From a bacterium (GTDB lineage Bacteria; Bacteroidota; Bacteroidia; B-17B0; Aurantibacillaceae): 64,000 nt of DNA. The stretch's first letter is position 1. Every line of letters starts with the position of its first letter. A program made the translations under genes and the position numbers. The notes under the pieces are model-generated. The model was not told where the DNA came from, did not search any database, and saw nothing but the letters and a program-made list of their open reading frames with translations. The stretch is from positions 62,001-126,000 of the forward strand of contig JAQSCW010000002.1 in assembly GCA_029945625.1 (NCBI GenBank), in the 5' to 3' direction. Positions 26,191 to 34,352 of this stretch are shown here, piece after piece.

Positions 26191-26488
26191 ATGAAAGATT
26201 TGAAACATTACATAATAAAAATGGTTGGATAGAATCCTGAATATTTGGAGGAGTTCTTTCTCATTTTGTAAAACAAAAATTAAAGAGAACGAATATATAT
26301 TTGCAGAAGCTGAGGTGTGCCGTTCTATCTATTTTGTTCAAAGTGGACTATTACAAGTTTTTTTAATCCACAAAAAGGGCGTTGAAGTGCATGTGAGGCT
26401 AAAAAGCCGGCCACGTGGTTTTCACCTTTTCGTCTCTCGGCTATCCCATACTACCCATTTCTGTATGTTGACCGAACTAATTTCTTGA
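26191..26488 (+). pseudogene. Broken Crp/Fnr-family regulator (cNMP-binding domain)
   Basis: Two frames together give a Crp/Fnr N-terminus. Frame one starts at ATG 26191 (MKDLKHYIIKMVG, then TAG at 26230, then NPEYLEEFFLIL). A shifted frame continues with KTKIKENEYIFAEAEVCRSIYFVQSGLLQVFLIHKKGVEV, the typical start of the cyclic-nucleotide-type beta-roll in this group. No helix-turn-helix domain can be read afterwards. There is at least one stop, one frameshift and loss of the 3' half. It probably once was a one-component regulator; whether it governed the nearby dehydrogenase is unknown. Confidence 0.72.
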
Positions 26489-26622
26489 ATTTGTAAATCC
26501 TTTTAGCGGAGATTGCCCCCTACAGAGACTGTGAAACATGTAATTTATTTTTAGAGCGATGTAAGACCAACTAACAAGCATGATAGTACCCTTGTACTGT
26601 TTTAAAACTAAACTCCAAAAAC

Positions 26623-27726
26623 ATGTCTACTCCAGTTATTCCAACCAAAAAAAACCCGGAAACTACTACTTCCGGCGAATCGACAAAAACTATGAAAGGC
26701 CTCGTATACGGCGGCCCCGGAAAAATAGAATGGAAAGAAATAGCAAAACCTAAAATCGAGAAGTCAACAGATGCTCTGGTTAAAATCTTGAAAACGACTA
26801 TCTGCGGAACAGACTTGGGAATTCTACACGGTAAAACCCCTACGTGTGTGCCCGGAACTACACTCGGCCACGAAGGGGTGGGTATTGTGGAAGAAGTAGG
26901 CGCGTCCGTTAGGAATTTCAAAAAAGGGGATCATGTCATAATATCTTGTATCACTTCTGATGGTACCTGTGAATACTGCAAGAAACAAATGTATGCGCAT
27001 TGTGAAGATGGCGGATGGATTCTCGGTCATCTTATAAATGGCACACAAGCAGAATATGTGAGAATCCCCCACGCGGATAATAGTATGTACCCTATTCCCA
27101 AAGGGGCCGACGAAGAAGCCTTGGTAATGCTTAGTGATATTTTGCCAACCGGCCACGAGATTGGGGTGTTGAACGGATGCGTAAAACCAGGAGATACCAT
27201 CGCCATAGTTGGAGCCGGGCCAATTGGTATGTCGGTTTTGCTTACCTCGCAATTTTATTCACCCTCAAAAATTTATGTAATCGATTTGGACGAAAACCGT
27301 CTAAAGATGGCTAAAACATTTGGGGCAACAGATACCATAAATTCAGGAACAGAAGATGCCGTAAAAAAGATTCTGGCAGAAACAAAAGACGGAGTTGATG
27401 TTGCAATTGAAGCTGTAGGAGCTCCCGCCACCTTCGACATCTGTCAACATATTGTTAAACCGGGTGGGCATATCGCCAACATTGGCGTGCATGGAAAATC
27501 GGTAGACCTGCAAATTCAAAATCTTTGGATCCGAAACATCACCATTACCATGGGACTGGTGAATACAAACACCACACCCATGTTACTAAAAACTGTGTCG
27601 TCGGGTAAAATAGAACCAAAAAAATTAATTACCCATCATTTCAAAAAAGACGAGATTCTGCGTGCCTATGAAGTATTTGGCAATCCGTCTAAAGAAAATG
27701 CGATGAAAGTTATTATTGAATTCTAA
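26623..27726 (+). CDS. Zinc-dependent alcohol dehydrogenase (MDR family)
   Basis: The 367-residue medium-chain dehydrogenase is complete. After a Lys/Thr-rich leader (about 1-23, which may be excluded if translation starts at M24) come the catalytic zinc residues in ICGTDLGI and LGHEGVG plus D of MLSDILPTG. The structural-zinc lobe CEYCKKQMYAHC retains three Cys; a fourth seems replaced in SDGT. The NAD(P)-binding motif IVGAGPIGMS (GxGxxG) follows, with LNGCVKPGD before it. The sequence GTQAEYVRIPHAD is typical of the class-III/isopropanol-like subgroup. Substrate is not clear. It is the only intact gene between 25.8 and 28.9 kb, flanked by pseudogenes, and may itself be on the way out or newly gained. 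Confidence 0.9.
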   Translation: MSTPVIPTKKNPETTTSGESTKTMKGLVYGGPGKIEWKEIAKPKIEKSTDALVKILKTTICGTDLGILHGKTPTCVPGTTLGHEGVGIVEEVGASVRNFKKGDHVIISCITSDGTCEYCKKQMYAHCEDGGWILGHLINGTQAEYVRIPHADNSMYPIPKGADEEALVMLSDILPTGHEIGVLNGCVKPGDTIAIVGAGPIGMSVLLTSQFYSPSKIYVIDLDENRLKMAKTFGATDTINSGTEDAVKKILAETKDGVDVAIEAVGAPATFDICQHIVKPGGHIANIGVHGKSVDLQIQNLWIRNITITMGLVNTNTTPMLLKTVSSGKIEPKKLITHHFKKDEILRAYEVFGNPSKENAMKVIIEF

Positions 27727-28126
27727 TAATTTTAGTATCCCCATCGTTTAGCAAAGCGAAAGGCCATACTCTTGCAAATTTCGGGGTAAACAATTGCACT
27801 TAAAACATCAGAGGCGCTTCAAGCTATTGCCGCTGCATGGAAGTATACTCGATCCAAATTACCCGTAGGCGTTTCGATCAGATTGAAATTCTTTCAAATC
27901 ACTTCACGCCGAAATTCAGTGGATTTTCACCTTATGGGTGTTCGGTATTTTGTAAATTCGCACAAACATGGTGAGTAGGTTCCTAGTCGAATGCAGGCGA
28001 AACGATGCCGGCTCCCGTACGAAAAACGCTATAAATAATTGTTACGGGGACAAACTTCACTTTGCCCGGTTTCAACTAATGCAACTGAAAATGGCCGTAA
28101 ACTAAACCGCAGAGTAGAAATTGTAA
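27727..28126. other. 400-nt gap without a recognisable gene
   Basis: One plus-strand frame, about 27807-27975, reads TSEALQAIAAAWKYTRSK and continues without stop for about 55 codons but has no start and no family resemblance. It may be remnant coding sequence. No repeat or RNA is seen. Confidence 0.35.
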
Positions 28127-28321
28127 AACAATAGTTCTATAAGAATAGTAATCGCGATACTGTTTTATGACCACCTTCTTGAGATCAATTGGACAAAGTT
28201 CAACATTTGTGTTTCGTGTAACTTTAGCTCAGAACATACCGTCCTTAGGCTGACCAAAAACTATTACTGTCAACCCTGCGCAGCCAACATTAAAACATGG
28301 ACTTGCCTTCTAAATTATTAG
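28127..28321 (+). pseudogene. Possible small zinc-ribbon protein or remnant
   Basis: A 65-codon open frame without ATG, GTG or TTG reads in part FNICVSCNFSSEHTVLRL, then YYCQPCAANIKTW. The pattern C-x2-C-x16-C-x2-C is a zinc-ribbon spacing, with the first pair at 28208-28219 and the second at 28268-28279. It lies in the decayed region and its end overlaps the start of the cytochrome-like pseudogene. It may be a degraded small zinc protein, or one that starts at CTG 28160. I cannot name a family. Confidence 0.3.
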
Positions 28322-28786
28322 TTCTACTTCTTAAAATCGGCTTTTTGGCCTACTGGCAAGCTCAGGACAATACTGCCCATTTACAATCTCAACTTAATGA
28401 GCTTCAAAAGCAAATAGCAAACGCCTATCGACTAGGGTTTTGGTGAATTTATGAGCAAAATTCAGGTGCATCACAATAAACTGTAATCGCCGGCGATACC
28501 AACAAAGGGCAATGCCGAATTTGAAGCTCACGACATTAGGGAGTCACTGGATGCGCTTCCAAAATATTGCGCCAACAGAAAAGAAATAATCTCCCTGTCT
28601 ATGCTACAGCCGGCCATTAACAGCGTCAATACCACAATCAGACAAAATAATTCAATACTTTTTAAGAGCAGTTTCAAATTATTGATGAGTTTTTGAAACA
28701 ATTGTCATCGCGCAACTATGTTTGGTTTAAATAGTGTGAAAATTTCAGACAAGCCGCCATTCAGCAATTGGGCCTGGGCCAAATAG
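28297..28786 (+). pseudogene. Broken small cytochrome-c-like protein (CxxCH family)
   Basis: The gene starts at ATG 28297 with a signal-like segment (KLLVLLLKIGFLAYWQAQ) and LQSQLNELQKQIANAYRLGF, then hits TGA at 28444. A frameshift restores FGEFMSKIQVHHNKL, followed by TAA at 28484. It then continues with NAEFEAHDIRESLDALPKYC and PAINSVNTTIRQNNSILFKSSF to TGA at 28694, NNCHRAT and a closing PPFSN. The pattern resembles a family of about 170-residue exported Bacteroidota proteins with a C-terminal TCxxCH heme site. The TGA sits where the first heme Cys should be. Two in-frame stops plus a frameshift make it a pseudogene. Confidence 0.72.
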
Positions 28787-28880
28787 TTGAAATTATGGGG
28801 ATTAGAAAGATTAAAAAGTTTGCTGCACGCACCGCCAAACATTCATAAGAAGTTTGACTTGGATTTGTACGCAAACATGA

Positions 28881-28911
28881 TTTGGCTTTACCCCTATTGT
28901 TTGTAGCTTTG
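28881..28911 (+). promoter_or_regulatory. Full Bacteroidota promoter of the RND/MMPL transporter gene
   Basis: TTTG (28881-28884), a 19-nt spacer and TAGCTTTG (28904-28911) match the consensus exactly. The expected start of transcription, about 28916-28918, coincides with the first plausible codon (ATC 28917) of the transporter gene. Confidence 0.75.
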
Positions 28912-28916
28912 CAAAA

Positions 28917-31196
28917 ATCGTTAAACCAAGAACATATCAGCTCCTGATCCTACTTTTAGTTGTACTGGGTTCCATTTTCTGCGCCTCTCGGTTGCAGTTT
29001 TTAAAGTTCGATTACGATTTTGAGGCTTTTTTTCCGAATGAAGATCGCGAGCTCGAGCTCTATTCCAACTACCGAAAAACCTTTGAGTACGACAATGAAT
29101 TTGTTCTGCTCGCCCTCGAAAATAAAGCAGGTATCTTCCGAAAAGATTTTCTGTTACAGGTTGACAGTCTCACAAAAGAGTTGCAAAAACTTGAATTTGT
29201 TAAACACGTAAGCTCAGCCACCAATATGAAAACCACTTCATTGGGTGGTTTGGTCCCCTTTCAATCGCGTTTACTCCGAATTGAGAACGAAGAGTACTAT
29301 GCAGCCGACAGTGCCGCCATTTATGACTCTCCCTTTTTGATAGGTTCCTATTTTCCTCAAAACGCGAAATCCTTAAGTTTATTTATCAAAACAAAAGACG
29401 GACTCAGCAAAAAACAATCAGACCAATTATCAAATGAAATCCGCGCCGGCATTGCTGCCTATTCGTTTGATGAATTCCATCTGGCGGGGAGGATTTTTGC
29501 ACAGCAGGTATATCTCGAAAATATTCAAAAAGAATTTGTATGGTTTTTAGCCATTGCATTTGTGTTTGTGGTTATTTTTTTATGGTTCAGTTTCAGAAGT
29601 GTATTTGGCGTGGTGGTGCCTGTAACAGTGGTGTTGGTCTCAATCCTCTATACGTTGGGCATCATGAACCTTTTCGGGAAATCAATCGACATCATGAGCA
29701 TTATGCTGCCTACCATGATTTTTGTAGCAGGCGTGAGTGATGTGGTACATTTCTTTTCAAAATATTTTGAGGAATTGGAAAAGGGAACCGCCCGGGAAAA
29801 GATCTATCGGGTAATAGTGAAGGAAGTGGCCTTCCCTACTTTCTTAACCCTTATCACCACCGTGGTTGGCTTTCTTTCGCTCTTGTTTTCAAGCATCAGG
29901 CCGGTGCGGGAGTTTGGCATCTACACCTCTCTTGGAATTACCATTGCCTTTATTCTAACCTATACCCTACTTCCCGCCATTCTTTATTTTTATGCTCCGC
30001 ACCGCATGATCTCCAAAAACCATTCCCATACGCGCGTGAACAAGATTATGAGCGGCGGATTTTTTTGGATTTTGAAACATCAGAAACTCATTTTCGGGAT
30101 CAGCATGGTACTGTTGGTTCTATCTCTCGTTGGCATTACTAAAATAAAAGTCAATAATATTTTGTTGGAAGATCTCAGCGACAAAGTGCGGGTGAAACAA
30201 GACTTCAAATTTTTTGATGAGAATTACAGTGGTGCTCGCCCCTTCGAATTGCTGGTCACGTTGAAAGATTCCCAGCACTCTGTATGGGATTATAACACCA
30301 TGCGCGACCTTTACATGGTAAACGAATTCGTTAAATATGAATATAGCGCGGGATTTATTCTTTCAGCGCCATCCATTGTTGCGGAAATCTATCGCACTAC
30401 AAATTTTCAGGTTGGAGGACGTTTCCCACCTAAAGCTGAATATGAGGCCATCAGCACACTGCTCATCAGCAATAAGAACAGCAAAGAGATCAAACGCGTG
30501 GTTCGTGTGGATGGATTAAGTACGAGGATCAGTGCGAAGGTAAAAGACATGGGCAGCGCCAAAATAAATGAACACAACAAACAGCTGATGCAGTTCATCG
30601 CCCATCATACCGATACCAATTTGCTCTCCTTTAAAATAACAGGAGCCGCTCAACTCATGGATCGTAATAATGAATATATGGTGAGCAATATGGCGAATGG
30701 GTTTCTGTTTTCCATATTTGTGATTGGACTATTAACCTTTTTTCTTCATCGGAGTTGGCGCATGATGGTAGTCTTTTTGCTTCCTAATTTAATTCCTTTA
30801 TTAGTGGTTGCCGGAGTGATGGGCTTTGCGGGAATTGAATTAAAGGCCGCAACCTCTCTCATCTTTAGCATTGCATTTGGCATCGCTACCGACGATACCA
30901 TCCATTTTATTTCACGCTTAAAACTGGAATTGGGTTATGGCAAAAGTCTTTTGTACGCTTTTAAACGCACCTACTTCGAAACGGGAAAACCCATCATCTT
31001 AACTACTTTTATATTGGTAGGTGGCTTTGTAAGCCTTATGACCAGTAATTTTGAAAGTACTTTTTATTTTGGATTCCTCATTTGCATCACCATTGTGGTG
31101 GCTGTACTGGCCGATATATTTTTATTACCGGTACTGCTCTTTTTGGTATACCGAAAAAAAGAATACAACAGAATGAAGAAGTTATTCGGCCATTAG
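28917..31196 (+). CDS. RND/MMPL-superfamily exporter
   Basis: About 759 residues with the duplicated RND layout. An N-terminal helix (TYQLLILLLVVLGSIFCAS) is followed by a periplasmic domain beginning FDYDFEAFFP, then five helices (about 195-360, including IDIMSIMLPTMIFVAGVSDVVHFFSKYFEE). A second helix, a second periplasmic domain and five more helices follow (FSIAFGIATDDTIHFISRL, with the Asp pair of the proton relay). It likely exports a lipid or hydrophobic compound by proton antiport. The first ordinary start, TTG 28992, removes helix 1. The upstream frame opens after TGA 28880 and contains no ATG, GTG or TTG, so ATC 28917 is proposed. The next gene begins 12 nt after its stop. Confidence 0.85.
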   Translation: MVKPRTYQLLILLLVVLGSIFCASRLQFLKFDYDFEAFFPNEDRELELYSNYRKTFEYDNEFVLLALENKAGIFRKDFLLQVDSLTKELQKLEFVKHVSSATNMKTTSLGGLVPFQSRLLRIENEEYYAADSAAIYDSPFLIGSYFPQNAKSLSLFIKTKDGLSKKQSDQLSNEIRAGIAAYSFDEFHLAGRIFAQQVYLENIQKEFVWFLAIAFVFVVIFLWFSFRSVFGVVVPVTVVLVSILYTLGIMNLFGKSIDIMSIMLPTMIFVAGVSDVVHFFSKYFEELEKGTAREKIYRVIVKEVAFPTFLTLITTVVGFLSLLFSSIRPVREFGIYTSLGITIAFILTYTLLPAILYFYAPHRMISKNHSHTRVNKIMSGGFFWILKHQKLIFGISMVLLVLSLVGITKIKVNNILLEDLSDKVRVKQDFKFFDENYSGARPFELLVTLKDSQHSVWDYNTMRDLYMVNEFVKYEYSAGFILSAPSIVAEIYRTTNFQVGGRFPPKAEYEAISTLLISNKNSKEIKRVVRVDGLSTRISAKVKDMGSAKINEHNKQLMQFIAHHTDTNLLSFKITGAAQLMDRNNEYMVSNMANGFLFSIFVIGLLTFFLHRSWRMMVVFLLPNLIPLLVVAGVMGFAGIELKAATSLIFSIAFGIATDDTIHFISRLKLELGYGKSLLYAFKRTYFETGKPIILTTFILVGGFVSLMTSNFESTFYFGFLICITIVVAVLADIFLLPVLLFLVYRKKEYNRMKKLFGH

Positions 31197-31207
31197 AATA
31201 AAATCAC

Positions 31208-32446
31208 ATGCAAGAATCTAGGACTCATAAAAAACACATCGTGATTATTGGTGCAGGGGCTGCCGGATTTTTTGCAGCCATCAATGCCGCTATAAATGAT
31301 CCCCTGCTTTCAATTGAGATCCTCGAAAAATCAACAAAATTACTTTCTAAAGTAAAGGTCTCGGGTGGTGGCCGCTGCAATGTGACCCATCAGTGTTTTG
31401 ACAATTCAGATCTCGTGAAAAACTATCCCCGTGGCAGCAAAGAACTGAAGCAGGTATTTTCGCATTTTGGAGTGCAAGACACCATTAAGTGGTTTAAAGA
31501 GCAAGGTATTGTGCTCCGCACCGAAGAAGACGGGCGAATGTTCCCCTACTCCAACGACAGTCAAACCATTGTCGATTGTTTTATTAGTCTGGCTAACAGA
31601 TACACTATTCGCATTCGCACAAGCTGTGAGGTTTTTGCCATCACCAAAAAAAAGGAAGGTTTTGAACTGAAAACAAATCAGGGTCTCATTGCCGCAACAA
31701 GCGTGGTATGCGCCCAGGGAGGACATTCTAAATCAGGCGCCTATGATCTTATTAAGAATTTGGGGCATACCATCGTGGCTCCCATTCCCAGTTTGTTTAC
31801 CATTAATCTTCCAAACGAACACATTAAAAAAGAACTGCAAGGGTTAAGCGTAAAACGCGCTGAAGTAAAGATTGAGGGAACCAAACTGAGTTATACGGGG
31901 CCGGTACTCATCACCCATTGGGGTTTGAGCGGACCTGCCGTATTGAAACTCTCGGCTTTTGCCGCTCAAGAGTTTTATGAACGCGAGTATAAAGCAACGA
32001 TCATTACCAATTGGGTATTCCCCTTAAACCAACTTGAAGTAGAAAAGATGCTCAAGCAGATTCAAAAAGAAAAACACAAAGCCCTTCCCTATTCCCATCC
32101 CCTCTTTGAATTGCCCCGTCGTTTGTGGGAATTCTTTTGTGCGCAGGCGGGGATCTTAAATACTAAACCCTGGGCCGAGATCAGCAATAAAGAGATGATG
32201 AAATTGAGTGAGGTAGTATGTCGCAGCAACTATAAAATGGAAGGAAAAACCACTTTCAAAGAGGAGTTTGTTACCTGCGGAGGCGTGAGTTTGAAAGAAG
32301 TTGATTTTAAGACCATGCAAAGTAAAATGGTGCCGGGTTTGTTTTTTTGCGGCGAAGTCCTCAATATCGACGGTATTACCGGTGGTTTTAATTTTCAAAA
32401 TGCATGGAGCACAGCCTGGATTTGCGCATCTGCAATATCTGCTTAA
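31208..32446 (+). CDS. NAD(P)/FAD-dependent oxidoreductase (BaiN/HI0933 family)
   Basis: The 412-residue flavoprotein has an N-terminal Rossmann fold (IVIIGAGAAGFFAA, GxGxxG at 15-20), the family block KVKVSGGGRCNVTH (about 47-60), GRMFPYSNDSQTIVD (about 115), the middle HI0933-like insertion domain and the closing GLFFCGEVLNIDGITGGFNFQNAWSTAW that caps FAD. These proteins are called BaiN or RdsA-like; their substrate in most bacteria is not known. It begins 12 nt after the transporter gene and is probably in the same transcript. Confidence 0.9.
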   Translation: MQESRTHKKHIVIIGAGAAGFFAAINAAINDPLLSIEILEKSTKLLSKVKVSGGGRCNVTHQCFDNSDLVKNYPRGSKELKQVFSHFGVQDTIKWFKEQGIVLRTEEDGRMFPYSNDSQTIVDCFISLANRYTIRIRTSCEVFAITKKKEGFELKTNQGLIAATSVVCAQGGHSKSGAYDLIKNLGHTIVAPIPSLFTINLPNEHIKKELQGLSVKRAEVKIEGTKLSYTGPVLITHWGLSGPAVLKLSAFAAQEFYEREYKATIITNWVFPLNQLEVEKMLKQIQKEKHKALPYSHPLFELPRRLWEFFCAQAGILNTKPWAEISNKEMMKLSEVVCRSNYKMEGKTTFKEEFVTCGGVSLKEVDFKTMQSKMVPGLFFCGEVLNIDGITGGFNFQNAWSTAWICASAISA

Positions 32447-32466
32447 ATTTACCGATCGTAACTCCT

Positions 32467-33486
32467 ATGAAGAAGCTCCTGGCATCAATTTCCATTTGTT
32501 TAATCGGACTCGAAGCCGCAGCGCAAGCTCCGTTAAAAAACCTGGAAGGACGCTGGGAAAGTACCGGAAAAAAAACGGATTCGAGTCTCACCTACAAAGG
32601 AGGAACAGTGATCAAACAAGTAGCCACGTTTAATTCTGACCGTTCGTTTCGTCGCGAAATTTATGTTAGAGAATCACCAAAAAATAGACTTGATACGTTT
32701 CGGTTAAACGGAAACTACAAAACCGACTTTAAAAGAAACACCGTGTTTTTTCGCTCCGATCTGGATGAGGCAGATCGTCCCGGAAAAACTATCACTCCCG
32801 CAAGCTATACCTCGCGGGTGCAGTTTCTGAGTGATAGCAGTATGGTACTACTCGATAACGTGTTTTACAGGAAAAGGAGAATTGAAGGAAATCCCCTCGC
32901 AAAAAATAACGAGCCCGGATCGAAAAATTTTTATTTGCAGAATGTAAATAAACCCGGCAAATCGGTGCGCGTGCGAAAAGACAATGTAGTTCTTTTGATC
33001 AACGAATCGAAACGGAAGGGTGATCATATCAGTCGCTTTAATACCACCATTTGTATTCTTGCAGGCCTCAAGAAAGATTCTGTGATTGTGCGCATGGTAA
33101 ACGAAGAAATAGAAATTGAGTACCGCGATCATGTGACCACCAGTTCCAACAATTATTTTCAGGACCTGATGAATAGAAAATATAAGTCGGTTGCCCTAAA
33201 CGATATTTATTATGTTAACATGAAGAGTCCCGGAAGAAATGCCATGGCCGGCATAGGAAGAGTAATTATGGGGGTCTCTATTTTAGCAATGTTAGCCAGT
33301 CCGCTAGTAGCTTTGAGTGTGCCCGCAGCAGAGCAAACGCAGACCCGCGAGAGCATTTTTTTTGCGGGATTAACAGGCCTTGTGGTGGCTGTGCCTTTTT
33401 TTGTGATCGGTAAAAACAAGAAGTATGGCATTTCTAAATCTTACCAAACAAAATCAAAGAATTATTGGCAAATTAAGGAGAGGTAA
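32467..33486 (+). CDS. Unknown secreted/membrane protein
   Basis: About 339 residues from ATG 32467, chosen because it gives a signal peptide (KKLLASISICLIGLEAAAQA). The mature N-terminus (LEGRWESTGKKTDSS, FRREIYVRESP) resembles a lipocalin-like beta-barrel of the type that measures excess over a baseline, but similarity is weak. A second basic region (VRVRKDNVVLLINESKRKGDHISRF) and two hydrophobic segments near the C-terminus (AGIGRVIMGVSILAMLASP, FFAGLTGLVVAVPFFVIG) follow. No family is recognised. The start lies 20 nt after the flavoprotein stop. Confidence 0.75.
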   Translation: MKKLLASISICLIGLEAAAQAPLKNLEGRWESTGKKTDSSLTYKGGTVIKQVATFNSDRSFRREIYVRESPKNRLDTFRLNGNYKTDFKRNTVFFRSDLDEADRPGKTITPASYTSRVQFLSDSSMVLLDNVFYRKRRIEGNPLAKNNEPGSKNFYLQNVNKPGKSVRVRKDNVVLLINESKRKGDHISRFNTTICILAGLKKDSVIVRMVNEEIEIEYRDHVTTSSNNYFQDLMNRKYKSVALNDIYYVNMKSPGRNAMAGIGRVIMGVSILAMLASPLVALSVPAAEQTQTRESIFFAGLTGLVVAVPFFVIGKNKKYGISKSYQTKSKNYWQIKER

Positions 33487-33555
33487 ATGAGATGGAATTT
33501 AAGTAGCTTACCCAATTTTGTTGAAACAATGTTATCTATTTGCAGCCTGAACGCT

Positions 33556-33563
33556 TATCTTTG
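33556..33563 (+). promoter_or_regulatory. -7 box of the aldolase gene
   Basis: TATCTTTG matches TAnnTTTG and lies 27 nt before the ATG. Confidence 0.5.
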
Positions 33564-33590
33564 TGGCTCAAAAAAAACTAAACTACACAC

Positions 33591-34238
33591 ATGAAATTTT
33601 TTATCGATACGGCCAATCTGGCTCAAATTAAAGAGGCACAGGACATGGGCGTGCTGGATGGCGTTACCACCAATCCTTCACTCATGGCAAAAGAAGGAAT
33701 TAAGGGCCAGAGTAATATTTTGAAACATTATGTTGACATCTGCAATTTGGTGACGGGAGATGTAAGTGCCGAAGTGATTGCTACCGATTACGAAGGCATG
33801 ATCAAAGAAGGCGAAGCATTGGCAGATTTGCATGAACGGATTGTGGTTAAAATTCCTATGATAAAAGATGGAATAAAAGCCATCAAATATTTTACCGAAA
33901 AAGGCATTAAAACCAATTGCACCTTGGTATTCTCGGCCGGACAAGCGTTATTGGCTGCAAAGGCAGGGGCCACCTATATGTCGCCATTTATTGGTCGCTT
34001 AGATGATGTAAGCACCGATGGTTTAAGACTCATCGAAGATATCCGTCAGATTTATGATAATTATGGATTTGAAACTCAAATTTTAGCCGCCAGTGTGCGT
34101 CACCCCATGCACATTATTGAGTGCGCACGCATAGGTGCCGATGTGGCAACCTGTCCCTTGAGCGCAATCACTGCCTTGTTGAAGCATCCTTTAACCGATA
34201 GCGGGCTGGCGCAGTTTTTGGCCGACGCGAAGAAATAA
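33591..34238 (+). CDS. fsa: Transaldolase-like fructose-6-phosphate aldolase
   Basis: The 215-residue TIM barrel is of the short transaldolase group (FSA/TalC). It opens with [16 protein letters not shown] and [14 protein letters not shown]; the Schiff-base lysine is K87 in [39 protein letters not shown] and [12 protein letters not shown] are conserved. Short members are annotated either as transaldolase (pentose phosphate pathway) or as fructose-6-phosphate aldolase; sequence alone does not separate the two well. It is complete, has its own -7 box and ends at a strong terminator. Confidence 0.9.
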   Translation: MKFFIDTANLAQIKEAQDMGVLDGVTTNPSLMAKEGIKGQSNILKHYVDICNLVTGDVSAEVIATDYEGMIKEGEALADLHERIVVKIPMIKDGIKAIKYFTEKGIKTNCTLVFSAGQALLAAKAGATYMSPFIGRLDDVSTDGLRLIEDIRQIYDNYGFETQILAASVRHPMHIIECARIGADVATCPLSAITALLKHPLTDSGLAQFLADAKK

Positions 34239-34255
34239 GGTTGAAAAATAAATTG

Positions 34256-34292
34256 TTAAAAGACTCCGTCTAGGTGATGGGGTCTTTTTTTT
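34256..34292 (+). terminator. Intrinsic terminator after the aldolase gene
   Basis: AAAGACTCC pairs with GGGGTCTTT (one mismatch) across a short loop, then a run of T. Confidence 0.8.
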
Positions 34293-34352
34293 ATGATATC
34301 AGGGCACGATATTTGTTTATTTCACTTATATCCTCATCTAAAAAACCCTACC

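Noticed and set aside
28694-28696. TGA before NNCH as a selenocysteine codon (U-x-x-C)
   Set aside because: The same frame has another stop (TAA 28484) and a frameshift upstream, so the gene is decayed; no SECIS-like hairpin was recognised.
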